The translations under genes and the position numbers were made by a program. The notes beneath the pieces are model-generated. The model had not been told where the DNA came from and did not search any database. It saw nothing but the letters and a program-made list of their open reading frames with translations. Below are positions 8,325 to 15,924 of a stretch of 64,000 nt of DNA, in pieces (positions within the stretch are counted from its first letter, which is position 1; the number at the start of each line of letters is the position of its first letter). Location: assembly GCA_024233115.1 (NCBI GenBank), contig JACKQB010000004.1:248001-312000 (forward strand), written 5' to 3'. The DNA comes from Akkermansiaceae bacterium (lineage in GTDB: Bacteria; Verrucomicrobiota; Verrucomicrobiia; Verrucomicrobiales; Akkermansiaceae).

Positions 8325-9704
8325 GTGACCAGCACCGATCTCACCACCGGACTTGGCTCGTTATTACGCGCTGAGCAGATATCCACCGCCGAAGACGTCC
8401 TCGCAGAACACGCCTCCGACAAATGGCACGCCTCCGCGCTGGCGGACGTGGTCGTTTTCCCCGAGACCACCGAGGATGTCTCCAAAGTCATCCGTTTCGC
8501 TTCGGCAAAAAACATCCCGGTTTACACCCGCGCCGCCGGCACCGGCCACATCGGCGGCTGCGTCCCGGTCAAGGGCGGCATCCTCGTCTCCATGATGCGC
8601 ATGAACCGCATCCTGGAAGTCAACCCCGCCGATGGTGTCTGCGTCACCCAGCCGGGTGTCATCACCGGCGAGCTCCAGAATGCCGTTAGAAAACACGGAT
8701 GGTATTACCCACCCGATCCCGCGTCCCTGAAGGAGTGCACCATCGGCGGCAACATCGCCACCAACGCCGGCGGCCCGCGCTGCCTGAAATACGGTGTTAC
8801 CAAACAGTATGTGTTAGGCCTCGAGGTCGTGCTCGCGTCGGGCGAGGTCCTGCGCACCGGTGGCCGCTGCCACAAAAACTCCACCGGCTTCGATCTCACC
8901 TCGCTCATGGTCGGCTCCGAGGGCATGCTGGGCATCGTCACCGAGATCACCGTCCGACTCATCCCGCACCCGCAGACCCGCGCCATGCTCGGCGCCTCCT
9001 TCCCCGACTTCGCGGCCGCCGCCGCCGCCGTGCAGGCAATCCTCGATTCCGGCACCCTGCCGTCCGCCCTGGAAATCACCGACGGATTCACCATGGCCGC
9101 AGCCCGCGATTACCTCGGCGCCGATAAACTCCCCCCCGGCGACGCCTACCTGATGATCGAAATCGACGGCAACACCGAGACCGTCGCCCGCGAACTCCCC
9201 GCCCTACGCGACTTCTTGTTAGAACACAGGGCACTGCGCATCGATGAGGCACCGGACGAGCCGGCCTGCGAGCAAATCTGGCAGCTCCGCCGCGATTTCT
9301 CCTACTCACTCAAACACACCGGCCTGACCAAACTCAACGAGGACATCGTCGTCCCCCGCTCCAAACTGGTCGATCTCGTCAACTTCGCCAGCCAGCTCCA
9401 GCAGGAAACCGGCATCCCGGTCGCCTGCTTCGGCCACGCCGGCGACGGCAACATCCACACCAACATCATGGTGGAAAACTACGCCGACCCCGAGATTAAA
9501 AAGAAAGCCGACACCGCCCTCGACCGACTCTTCACCTGGGTCATCGAAAACAACGGCGTCATCTCCGGCGAACACGGCATCGGCCTCGCCAAAAAACCCT
9601 GGATCCGCCAGGCCCTCGGCGACCTGTCCATGGATACTCATCAAGCGATCAAAAAAGCCCTCGACCCCCAAAATATCCTCAACCCGGGAAAATTTCTAGA
9701 TTAA
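8325..9704 (+). CDS. FAD-linked oxidase, glycolate/lactate oxidase subunit GlcD-like
   Basis: 459-residue member of the PCMH-type FAD family (GlcD, D-lactate dehydrogenase type). The GTG at 8325 is used because the family N-terminus follows at once and no ATG is near. FAD-binding region: VVFPETTEDVSKVIRFA, TRAAGTGHIGGCVP, TIGGNIATNAGGPRCLKYG; C-terminal signature ACFGHAGDGNIHTNI (metal/substrate His) and GEHGIGLAKK. It oxidises a 2-hydroxy acid, probably glycolate or D-lactate, passing electrons onward; GlcE and GlcF partners are not adjacent, so the exact substrate is open. Its codon use is strongly GC-rich. Confidence 0.88.
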   Translation: MTSTDLTTGLGSLLRAEQISTAEDVLAEHASDKWHASALADVVVFPETTEDVSKVIRFASAKNIPVYTRAAGTGHIGGCVPVKGGILVSMMRMNRILEVNPADGVCVTQPGVITGELQNAVRKHGWYYPPDPASLKECTIGGNIATNAGGPRCLKYGVTKQYVLGLEVVLASGEVLRTGGRCHKNSTGFDLTSLMVGSEGMLGIVTEITVRLIPHPQTRAMLGASFPDFAAAAAAVQAILDSGTLPSALEITDGFTMAAARDYLGADKLPPGDAYLMIEIDGNTETVARELPALRDFLLEHRALRIDEAPDEPACEQIWQLRRDFSYSLKHTGLTKLNEDIVVPRSKLVDLVNFASQLQQETGIPVACFGHAGDGNIHTNIMVENYADPEIKKKADTALDRLFTWVIENNGVISGEHGIGLAKKPWIRQALGDLSMDTHQAIKKALDPQNILNPGKFLD

Positions 9705-9711
9705 CCCATAA

Positions 9712-9753
9712 GTCCTACCGTGTCCTGCGTAGCCTCGGCGAAGTAGGATAGGA
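9712..9753. repeat. REP-like imperfect palindrome
   Basis: GTCCTA at 9712 and TAGGAC at 9748 enclose a second imperfect hairpin (TCCTGCGTAGC against GCGAAGTAGGA). It begins 7 bp after the GlcD-like stop codon. It may act as a terminator-like structure or be a REP-type mobile repeat like the others listed; there is no T run. Confidence 0.5.
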
Positions 9754-9790
9754 CCCATCAGACCTATTCTTCACCATCCACCCCCACCCC

Positions 9791-10108
9791 ATGAACCTCC
9801 AAGTATCCGTCGAAATCCCGGAATCCCCGGCCGGGGACCCACCTGCCGACCCATACTGGCTCGACCGCATCTCCAACACCTTCCCCCAGGTCGACCCCGG
9901 AACAATCACCACCCTCACCCAGACCCAAGCGGTCTCCTTCTACTACAGCATGCTCAATGGCGAAACAATCATGCAGGACACCATCAACCGAATCGCCGAC
10001 ATGATCGCCGGGAACAACCAGCTGATCGACGACTTGCTGGAAAAAAACAACTCCAACACCGGAATCGCCGTCGCCCTCGGCGCCCTGCTCGGCATCACCC
10101 TCTCCTGA
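9791..10108 (+). CDS. Small hypothetical protein
   Basis: 105 residues, not recognised. The N-terminal half is Pro- and Asp-rich (SPAGDPPADPYWLDRISNTFP), the middle has helical NGETIMQDTINRIADMIAGN and NQLIDDLLEKNNSN, and the C-terminus ends in a hydrophobic Gly/Ala/Leu stretch (GIAVALGALLGITLS) that could be a short membrane anchor. Codon composition resembles its neighbours, which supports it being coding. It sits between the GlcD-like gene and the restriction-modification cassette, 180 bp upstream of mod, with no obvious link to either. Confidence 0.5.
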   Translation: MNLQVSVEIPESPAGDPPADPYWLDRISNTFPQVDPGTITTLTQTQAVSFYYSMLNGETIMQDTINRIADMIAGNNQLIDDLLEKNNSNTGIAVALGALLGITLS

Positions 10109-10287
10109 TCACCCACCATCCTAACGAACCTCATTTTACAACAATTTCAGGCTTCATTCCAGCTCACTCACCAGACAAACTCGATATCCGCGTAGGCCCC
10201 TACACCTGAAACCCACCACCGTCCGCACCCAAGCACCGCCACAGCCCGTCCCTCCATCTTTTAATCCTTCATCGCTTCATTCTAAAC

Positions 10288-11916
10288 ATGCCCACACTCA
10301 ATTGGATCGGTAAAGACGCCGTCATTCGCCACCACAAGGACGTTCCCTTCCGCCTGCTGGAAGCCGATGCAAAACTTTCCCACAGCTCCGGCGGCGACGA
10401 CGACGGAAACCTCATCGTCCAGGGCGATAACCTGCACGCCCTCAAGGCCCTGCTGCCAAAGTACGCCGGCAAGGTGAAGTGCATCTACATCGATCCCCCG
10501 TATAACACCGGCAACGAGGGCTGGGTCTATAACGACAAGGTCAACGCCCCCGAGATCAAGAAATGGCTCGGCGAAACCGTTGGAAAAGAGGCCGAGGATC
10601 TGTCGCGCCACGATAAATGGCTGTGCATGATGTACCCTAGAATGGTTTTGCTGAAACAATTCCTAACAGAGGATGGCGCGATCTTTGTGAGTATTGATGA
10701 TAATGAAGTGGCGAGTTTGAGGCTGCTGATGGATGAGATTTTTGGGAAAAAGAATTTTATCACAACCGCAATATGGCAAAAAGTGTTTGCTCCTAAAAAC
10801 TCCGCTAGGCACCTCTCCGAAGATCATGATTATGTAGTTGTTTACGCAACCAGTAGTGAGAAGTGGACTCTCAATCTACTACCTAGAAGTGAAGAAGCCC
10901 AAAAGCGTTATAAAAATCCAGATGACGATGTGAGAGGAGCATGGACATCTGGTGATATTCAAGCACGCAACTATTATTCAGAAGGAACCTATTCTATAAA
11001 ATGTCCTAGTGGCCGCATAATATCGGGACCGGGCAAAGGAATGTATTGGCGAGTTTCTAAGCAAAAATTCAATGAGCTAGACAACGACAATCGTATTTGG
11101 TGGGGTGAGAACGGTGATAATATGCCTCGCTTAAAAAGATTCTTATCGGAAGTAAAAGACGGGGTGACGCCTCAAACCCTCTGGTTGCATAAAGAAGTTG
11201 GGCACACGCAAGAAGCAAAGAAGGAACTCTTGGAAGCGGTTCAGTTTGACCACTCGGATGATGTATTCATCACCCCCAAACCAACGCGCCTTATCGAACG
11301 CATTCTCCAAATCGCCACCGACAAAGACTCCATCATCCTCGACTCCTTCGCCGGCTCCGGCACCACTGGCCATGCCGTGCTGAAGCAGAACGCGGAGGAC
11401 GGCGGCAATCGCAAGTTCATCCTCGTCGAGATGGAGGAAAACATCGCCCAGACGATCACCGCCGAGCGCGTGAAACGTGTTGCACAAGGTTACAAAGACG
11501 CCAAGGGCAAGAAGGTGACCGGACTCGGCGGCGGTTTCCAGTTTTGCCACCTCAGCGACGAGCCATTGTTCAATGAGTTTGGCGATATCCGTGATGACGT
11601 CAGCTTTGCCCAGCTGGCGGACTTCGTCTGGTTCAGCGAGACCGGGCTAGGTAGGGACGGCTGTCCCAGCCGTCCGGCAGAGGGAACCCCCCTCCTAGGC
11701 ATCCACGATGGCCGCGCGATCTATCTCCTGTTCAACGGCATCCTAGGCGACCGCCGACCCGACGGCGGCAACATCCTCACCCGTCCGATCCTCGACGAAC
11801 TCCCCGCCCACGATGGCCCCAAAACCATCTACGCCGCCGCCACCCGTCTCGGCGAACAAAGCCTCCAACGCGAACAAATCACCTTCAAACAAACCCCCTA
11901 CGCCATCGAAGTCTAA
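10288..11916 (+). CDS. mod: Type III restriction-modification DNA methyltransferase (Mod), adenine-specific
   Basis: 542-residue beta-class N6-adenine methyltransferase: catalytic motif IV DPPYNTG (residues 69-75) precedes the SAM-binding motif FAGSGTTGHA (about 354-363). It would methylate its recognition sequence to protect host DNA and supply the target recognition domain to the Mod-Res complex. The region between these motifs, about bases 10660-11270, is clearly AT-richer than both flanks (one 60-base line at 10861 has 23 G/C, one at 10381 has 40), as expected for a swapped recognition domain. A palindromic repeat inserted at 11646-11700 is read in frame near residues 453-471. The stop overlaps the next gene's ATG by one base. 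Confidence 0.9.
   Translation: MPTLNWIGKDAVIRHHKDVPFRLLEADAKLSHSSGGDDDGNLIVQGDNLHALKALLPKYAGKVKCIYIDPPYNTGNEGWVYNDKVNAPEIKKWLGETVGKEAEDLSRHDKWLCMMYPRMVLLKQFLTEDGAIFVSIDDNEVASLRLLMDEIFGKKNFITTAIWQKVFAPKNSARHLSEDHDYVVVYATSSEKWTLNLLPRSEEAQKRYKNPDDDVRGAWTSGDIQARNYYSEGTYSIKCPSGRIISGPGKGMYWRVSKQKFNELDNDNRIWWGENGDNMPRLKRFLSEVKDGVTPQTLWLHKEVGHTQEAKKELLEAVQFDHSDDVFITPKPTRLIERILQIATDKDSIILDSFAGSGTTGHAVLKQNAEDGGNRKFILVEMEENIAQTITAERVKRVAQGYKDAKGKKVTGLGGGFQFCHLSDEPLFNEFGDIRDDVSFAQLADFVWFSETGLGRDGCPSRPAEGTPLLGIHDGRAIYLLFNGILGDRRPDGGNILTRPILDELPAHDGPKTIYAAATRLGEQSLQREQITFKQTPYAIEV
11646..11700. repeat. REP-like palindromic repeat inside mod
   Basis: Core hairpin GGACGGCT (11655-11662), loop GTCCC, AGCCGTCC (11668-11675), with looser outer arms GCTAGGTAGGG and CCCCTCCTAGGC. 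It lies wholly within the mod reading frame and encodes the residues GRDGCPSRPAEGTPLLG without a stop or frameshift. The palindrome, its Cys/Pro-rich translation and its position in a less conserved loop suggest insertion of a repeat element rather than native coding sequence. Confidence 0.65.
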
Positions 11917-12794
11917 TGTCAGATAGAGATAAAGAATACATCCTTTTCTGTGATGAATCTGAAAAGAAGGGGAGCTTCTTCTCCAACTTTTATGGAGGCG
12001 TGATGGTGGGTAGCAGCCAATGGGATGCTGTTGTTTCCAGACTGCAAAAAACGGCGCAGGCTGCTGGAATCCGTTCTGAGGTGAAGTGGTCCAAAGTTGG
12101 CCCAATGGAACTTGAGGCATACAAAGAGCTGCTGGCGGCGTATTTTGATGAAATCCAAGCCGGAGTTCTCAAGATGCGCGTCATGTTCCGACAAAATGCC
12201 CAGGTGCCACAAAACCTCACTTCCGAGCAACGCAAGGATGAGTATTTCCTCCTCTACTATCAGTTCCTAAAACATGGCTTCGGACTGCATCACATGCCGG
12301 ATCATTCGCCGGAGGGAGTTAGCTTGCGCCTCTACCTCGACAAACTCCCAAACCAGAATCGCGAAAGCAAAGAGAGGTTTCGTGGCCACATCGCGGCTCT
12401 ATCTCAGAATGCGAGACTCCGCAGAAAGGGGCTTACCATACTTCCGGAAAACATCACGGATGTTGATTCCAAAAGCCACGTCCTCCTGCAATGCATGGAT
12501 GTGGTTCTTGGCTCCGTCGCCTTCCGTCTGAACGACAAACACAAAATCAAGCCCGAGGGCAGCTATTACCGGGGTAAACGCACGGTGGCCAAGGAAGACC
12601 TCTACAATTTCATCCGAAAGCAAATTATCCGGGTGACTGGCAAGGCGAATTTCAATGTTGGCGTAACAACGTCACCAAGCAGTTACCCAGACGGCAGGTG
12701 GCAAGATGGCTATTTGCACTGGAAATTTAAATCCAAAGACCACGAATTTGACTCAACCCGGACAAAAAACCACAAAAAGAAAGGCCCCATCTGA
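11916..12794 (+). CDS. DUF3800 domain protein within type III RM cassette
   Basis: 292 residues. The N-terminus (YILFCDESEKKGSFFSNFYGGVMV) matches DUF3800, a family with an RNase H-like fold predicted and conserved Asp/Glu near the start (D13, E14 here) and later acidic positions (LRLYLDKLP, ITDVDSKSHVLLQCMDVVLG). Its ATG overlaps the mod stop by one base (TAATG), so the two are probably translationally coupled. DUF3800 genes are often seen in defence loci; nuclease activity is a prediction, not shown. G+C is lower than in the host genes around it. It is separated from res by 446 bp containing a repeat element. Confidence 0.82.
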   Translation: MSDRDKEYILFCDESEKKGSFFSNFYGGVMVGSSQWDAVVSRLQKTAQAAGIRSEVKWSKVGPMELEAYKELLAAYFDEIQAGVLKMRVMFRQNAQVPQNLTSEQRKDEYFLLYYQFLKHGFGLHHMPDHSPEGVSLRLYLDKLPNQNRESKERFRGHIAALSQNARLRRKGLTILPENITDVDSKSHVLLQCMDVVLGSVAFRLNDKHKIKPEGSYYRGKRTVAKEDLYNFIRKQIIRVTGKANFNVGVTTSPSSYPDGRWQDGYLHWKFKSKDHEFDSTRTKNHKKKGPI

Positions 12795-13016
12795 CCTAAT
12801 GAGTCTCTGACGCGCCGCGTCAGGATTCGGTCAAGACAGAGCCTTGTGCGCGTAATAAACCACATACTCGGACTGTAATCAACCTGTTTTTCCATTTCAG
12901 TCTATCCTACTGCATAGAACCAAGAGTCCTTCACCCTTGCATAAGACCAGCTAACCCTATCCACATAAACACGCCGTCATGCCAAACAATCACCCATCTC
13001 ATGTCACGCAGCCCTC

Positions 13017-13189
13017 TGGAGTGCTGAGGCTTGCCTCCGCTTTTTTCCAGATCGGCTTGCCGATCTTAGTTCCGGCGGCAGCCGCACTTCTACAATGGCA
13101 CCACAAGCTTACTCCACAACTGATGAAACCCCGCCGCACGAGGCAAGCCTCGTCCACCCACAAAGCGGAGGCAAGCCGTCCGCACTCCA
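13017..13189. repeat. Long inverted-repeat element (REPIN/MITE-like)
   Basis: Imperfect terminal arms of about 26 bp: 13017-13042 and 13163-13189, sharing GGAGTGC and GGCTTGCCTCCGCTT. Inside are two more perfect hairpins, AGATCGG-CTTG-CCGATCT (13049-13066) and ACGAGG-CAAG-CCTCGT (13138-13153), all with CTTG/CAAG loops. It fills much of the 446-bp gap between the DUF3800 gene and res; the rest of that gap (12795-13016) holds only a short TGACGCG/CGCGTCA palindrome near 12808 and no gene I can support. Confidence 0.75.
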
Positions 13190-13240
13190 AATAACCCCCA
13201 CCCGTCGCCACCCTTTTCATTTATACTCCGCCTAATTCCC

Positions 13241-15910
13241 ATGCCCACCTTCCAGCCCAAGCAATACCAGCAAAGCGCGCTCGACAGCATCGCCGCCTAT
13301 TTCCGCGAGTGCCAGGACCGTGGGCATGCGGATTATGCCTTTCAGGAGACCACCAAGACGCTCTGGGGTAAAAAGTCTCAGTTCACGCCGCTCGCCGGAT
13401 TTCCCGATGAGATGCCCTACTTCTGCCTGCGTGTTCCCACCGGTGGTGGCAAAACCTACCTCGCCGCCAAAAGCGCAGCCTTGGTTAATAATCTGCTTTT
13501 ACACACCGAGCACAGCGTGCTCCTCTGGCTGGTGCCCTCCACCGCCATCCGCAGCCAGACGATGGATGCGCTCAGGAACCACGACCATCCCTACCACGCC
13601 GCCCTGCGCGAGGCGGGTCCTGTTTCCGTGATGGATCTGGACGAGGCCAAGGCACTTACGCGATCAACGCTGGACACCAGCACCGTGGTCATCGTCGCCA
13701 CCCGCCAGGCGTTTCAAATCTCCGATGAGGAGCAGCGCAAGGTCTATGAGAACAACGGCTCGCTGATGAGCCTCTTTGACGGCCTCACCGAGGAACAACA
13801 GGCCTCCCTGCTCCCAGACGAGGACGGCAATACACCGATGTCGCTAGTCAACGCCCTGCGCCTGCGCCGACCCTTCGTCATCATTGATGAAGCCCATAAC
13901 AGCCGCACCGAGCTGTCCTTCGACACCCTCGCCAAGTTTGCCCCTTCCGGCATCATGGAGCTGACCGCTACGCCGGATACAAAAAAGACACCGAGCAACG
14001 TGCTGCACTCCGTTTCCGCCGTGGAACTCAAGCGGGAGGAAATGATCAAGTTGCCGATCTTGTTGGAAACCGAGCCGGACCACGAACGCTGCCTCGCTCT
14101 AGCCATCGATCAGCGTGAGCAACTGCACACCCACGCCCACAAGGAACACGCGTCAGGAGCGCCGTATTTGCGCCCGTTGGTGTTGATTCAATCCGAAGCC
14201 AAATCCTCCAAAAAAGAAACCCGCCACGCCGAGTGGGTGAGGGAGGAGCTGATCAAAAACCACAACATCCCTGAAAAGGAAATCTGCATCGCCACGGGGT
14301 CTGAGAAAGGCTTAGAGGCACTGGACAAGGAATATGATGGCGGCATCTTCTCCGAGCAATGCCCTGTGAAGTTCATCATCACCCAGAAAGCGCTGGCGGA
14401 GGGCTGGGACTGTGCCTTTGCCTACATCCTCGTCAGCATGGCAGAGCTGCGCAGCGCGACATCCGTGGAGCAGTTGTTAGGACGCATCCTGCGCCAGCCT
14501 CAGGCGAAGCTTCGCGCCACCAATGCGCTGAACCAATCGTATGCCTACGTGGTCTCCAAAGACTTCGGGGACACGGCAAAAAACCTGCGAGACGCGCTGG
14601 TGGACGCCTCCGGATTCAACCGCGAGGAGGCAGCGGACTTTGTGGCTGCCAAAACCAAGGAGCAAGGCAAACTGGACTTCACCCGTGGCAAGGGTCGGAT
14701 CGAGTTCACCCCGGTGGCGGTCAAGCTGAGCGAAGACCTCGATATTTCCCAACTCCCGCCCCAGACCAGACGCAAGGTCAAGTGGAGCAAAAAGGACAAG
14801 GAGCTCGTGATCAACGCACCGCTGTCCGCCGATGAAACCGAGGAGATCCAGAACACAGCCACCATGGACGACACCAAGGAGGCAATTCGGCAGGCGGGCG
14901 AGCACAGTCGCTCAGAAGCCGTGAAGATCTTCACCACGGCGTCAGAGCGTGGCAGCGCGTTTCTGGTGCCGCAGCTTACCGTGATGATCGACGGCGAACT
15001 GCGCCTGTTCGACGAACCGGAAGCGCTGGACTACCCCTGGGAGTTACCCCCTCTGGAAGCAGCTCCCAACAAGGATCAGCAACTCGCGCTCGATCAGGCA
15101 GCCGTGGTCAAGCAAGCCGGCTTTATCGATGTGGATGATGAGGCGGGCAAGATCACCACCAGCTTTGCCCGCGACTTGCAGCGTGACCTCAGTCTTTCCT
15201 ACAAACCCGAGCACTGGACCGAGGCCAAACTCGCCGCCTGGTTCTGCCGACAGATCCATGACCCCAGCATCACCCATGCCAGCAAGCGTGTGTTTGTTTC
15301 CAAATGGCTGGAAGCACTGCTGAAACTCGATGGCATGAGCTTGGCGCGTGTGAACCGGCAGAAGTTCCTGTTGCGCAATCTCATCGATACCCAGATTCGC
15401 GGGCTACGCAAAGAGGCCGTGTATAAAGCATGCCAGCAATTTCTCTTTGGCGACGGCCATGAAACGCGGGTCCGCGTAGGCAGTGAGTATGCATTTGAAT
15501 TCCATCCGGACGCCTACGCCCCCACCCGCGATGATGACGGCGACTATGGCGACTACGATTTCCAAAAACACTACTACCCCCGCATCGGCGAGTTTGATTC
15601 CGAGGAAGAATACCTCTGCGCCTGCTGGCTGGACCGACAGCTGAAAATCGAATTCTGGGTGCGTAACCTGGTCAACAAAAACGCCGCGTCCTTTTTCCTG
15701 CAGAACGCCACCGGAAAATTCTACCCGGACTTCGTCTGCAAACTCACCGACGGCCGCATCCTCGTGGTCGAATACAAGGGGGCCGTTTACTGGAACGATG
15801 CCAAACCGAATCGCCAGCTCGGCGAACTCTGGGCCGAACTCAGCGGCGGCACCTGCACCTTTGTGATGGTAAAAGACAAGAAATGGGAATGGATCGCTGA
15901 ACACCTCTAA
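13241..15910 (+). CDS. res: Type III restriction endonuclease subunit Res
   Basis: 889-residue helicase-nuclease. SF2 motifs are in order: Walker A PTGGGKT (about 66-72), DEAH box IIDEAH (214-219), ELTATPD, then EGWDCAFAYILVS...EQLLGRILRQP (motifs V-VI). The C-terminal PD-(D/E)xK nuclease is visible as YPDFVCKLTDGRILVVEYK (Asp about 830, Glu844, Lys846). Type III Res needs Mod for specificity and cuts near unmethylated head-to-head sites after ATP-driven sliding. Length fits the family. It lies 446 bp after the DUF3800 gene and may have its own promoter. ligA follows 14 bp downstream. Confidence 0.93.
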   Translation: MPTFQPKQYQQSALDSIAAYFRECQDRGHADYAFQETTKTLWGKKSQFTPLAGFPDEMPYFCLRVPTGGGKTYLAAKSAALVNNLLLHTEHSVLLWLVPSTAIRSQTMDALRNHDHPYHAALREAGPVSVMDLDEAKALTRSTLDTSTVVIVATRQAFQISDEEQRKVYENNGSLMSLFDGLTEEQQASLLPDEDGNTPMSLVNALRLRRPFVIIDEAHNSRTELSFDTLAKFAPSGIMELTATPDTKKTPSNVLHSVSAVELKREEMIKLPILLETEPDHERCLALAIDQREQLHTHAHKEHASGAPYLRPLVLIQSEAKSSKKETRHAEWVREELIKNHNIPEKEICIATGSEKGLEALDKEYDGGIFSEQCPVKFIITQKALAEGWDCAFAYILVSMAELRSATSVEQLLGRILRQPQAKLRATNALNQSYAYVVSKDFGDTAKNLRDALVDASGFNREEAADFVAAKTKEQGKLDFTRGKGRIEFTPVAVKLSEDLDISQLPPQTRRKVKWSKKDKELVINAPLSADETEEIQNTATMDDTKEAIRQAGEHSRSEAVKIFTTASERGSAFLVPQLTVMIDGELRLFDEPEALDYPWELPPLEAAPNKDQQLALDQAAVVKQAGFIDVDDEAGKITTSFARDLQRDLSLSYKPEHWTEAKLAAWFCRQIHDPSITHASKRVFVSKWLEALLKLDGMSLARVNRQKFLLRNLIDTQIRGLRKEAVYKACQQFLFGDGHETRVRVGSEYAFEFHPDAYAPTRDDDGDYGDYDFQKHYYPRIGEFDSEEEYLCACWLDRQLKIEFWVRNLVNKNAASFFLQNATGKFYPDFVCKLTDGRILVVEYKGAVYWNDAKPNRQLGELWAELSGGTCTFVMVKDKKWEWIAEHL

Positions 15911-15924
15911 GCACTTGATTTATT

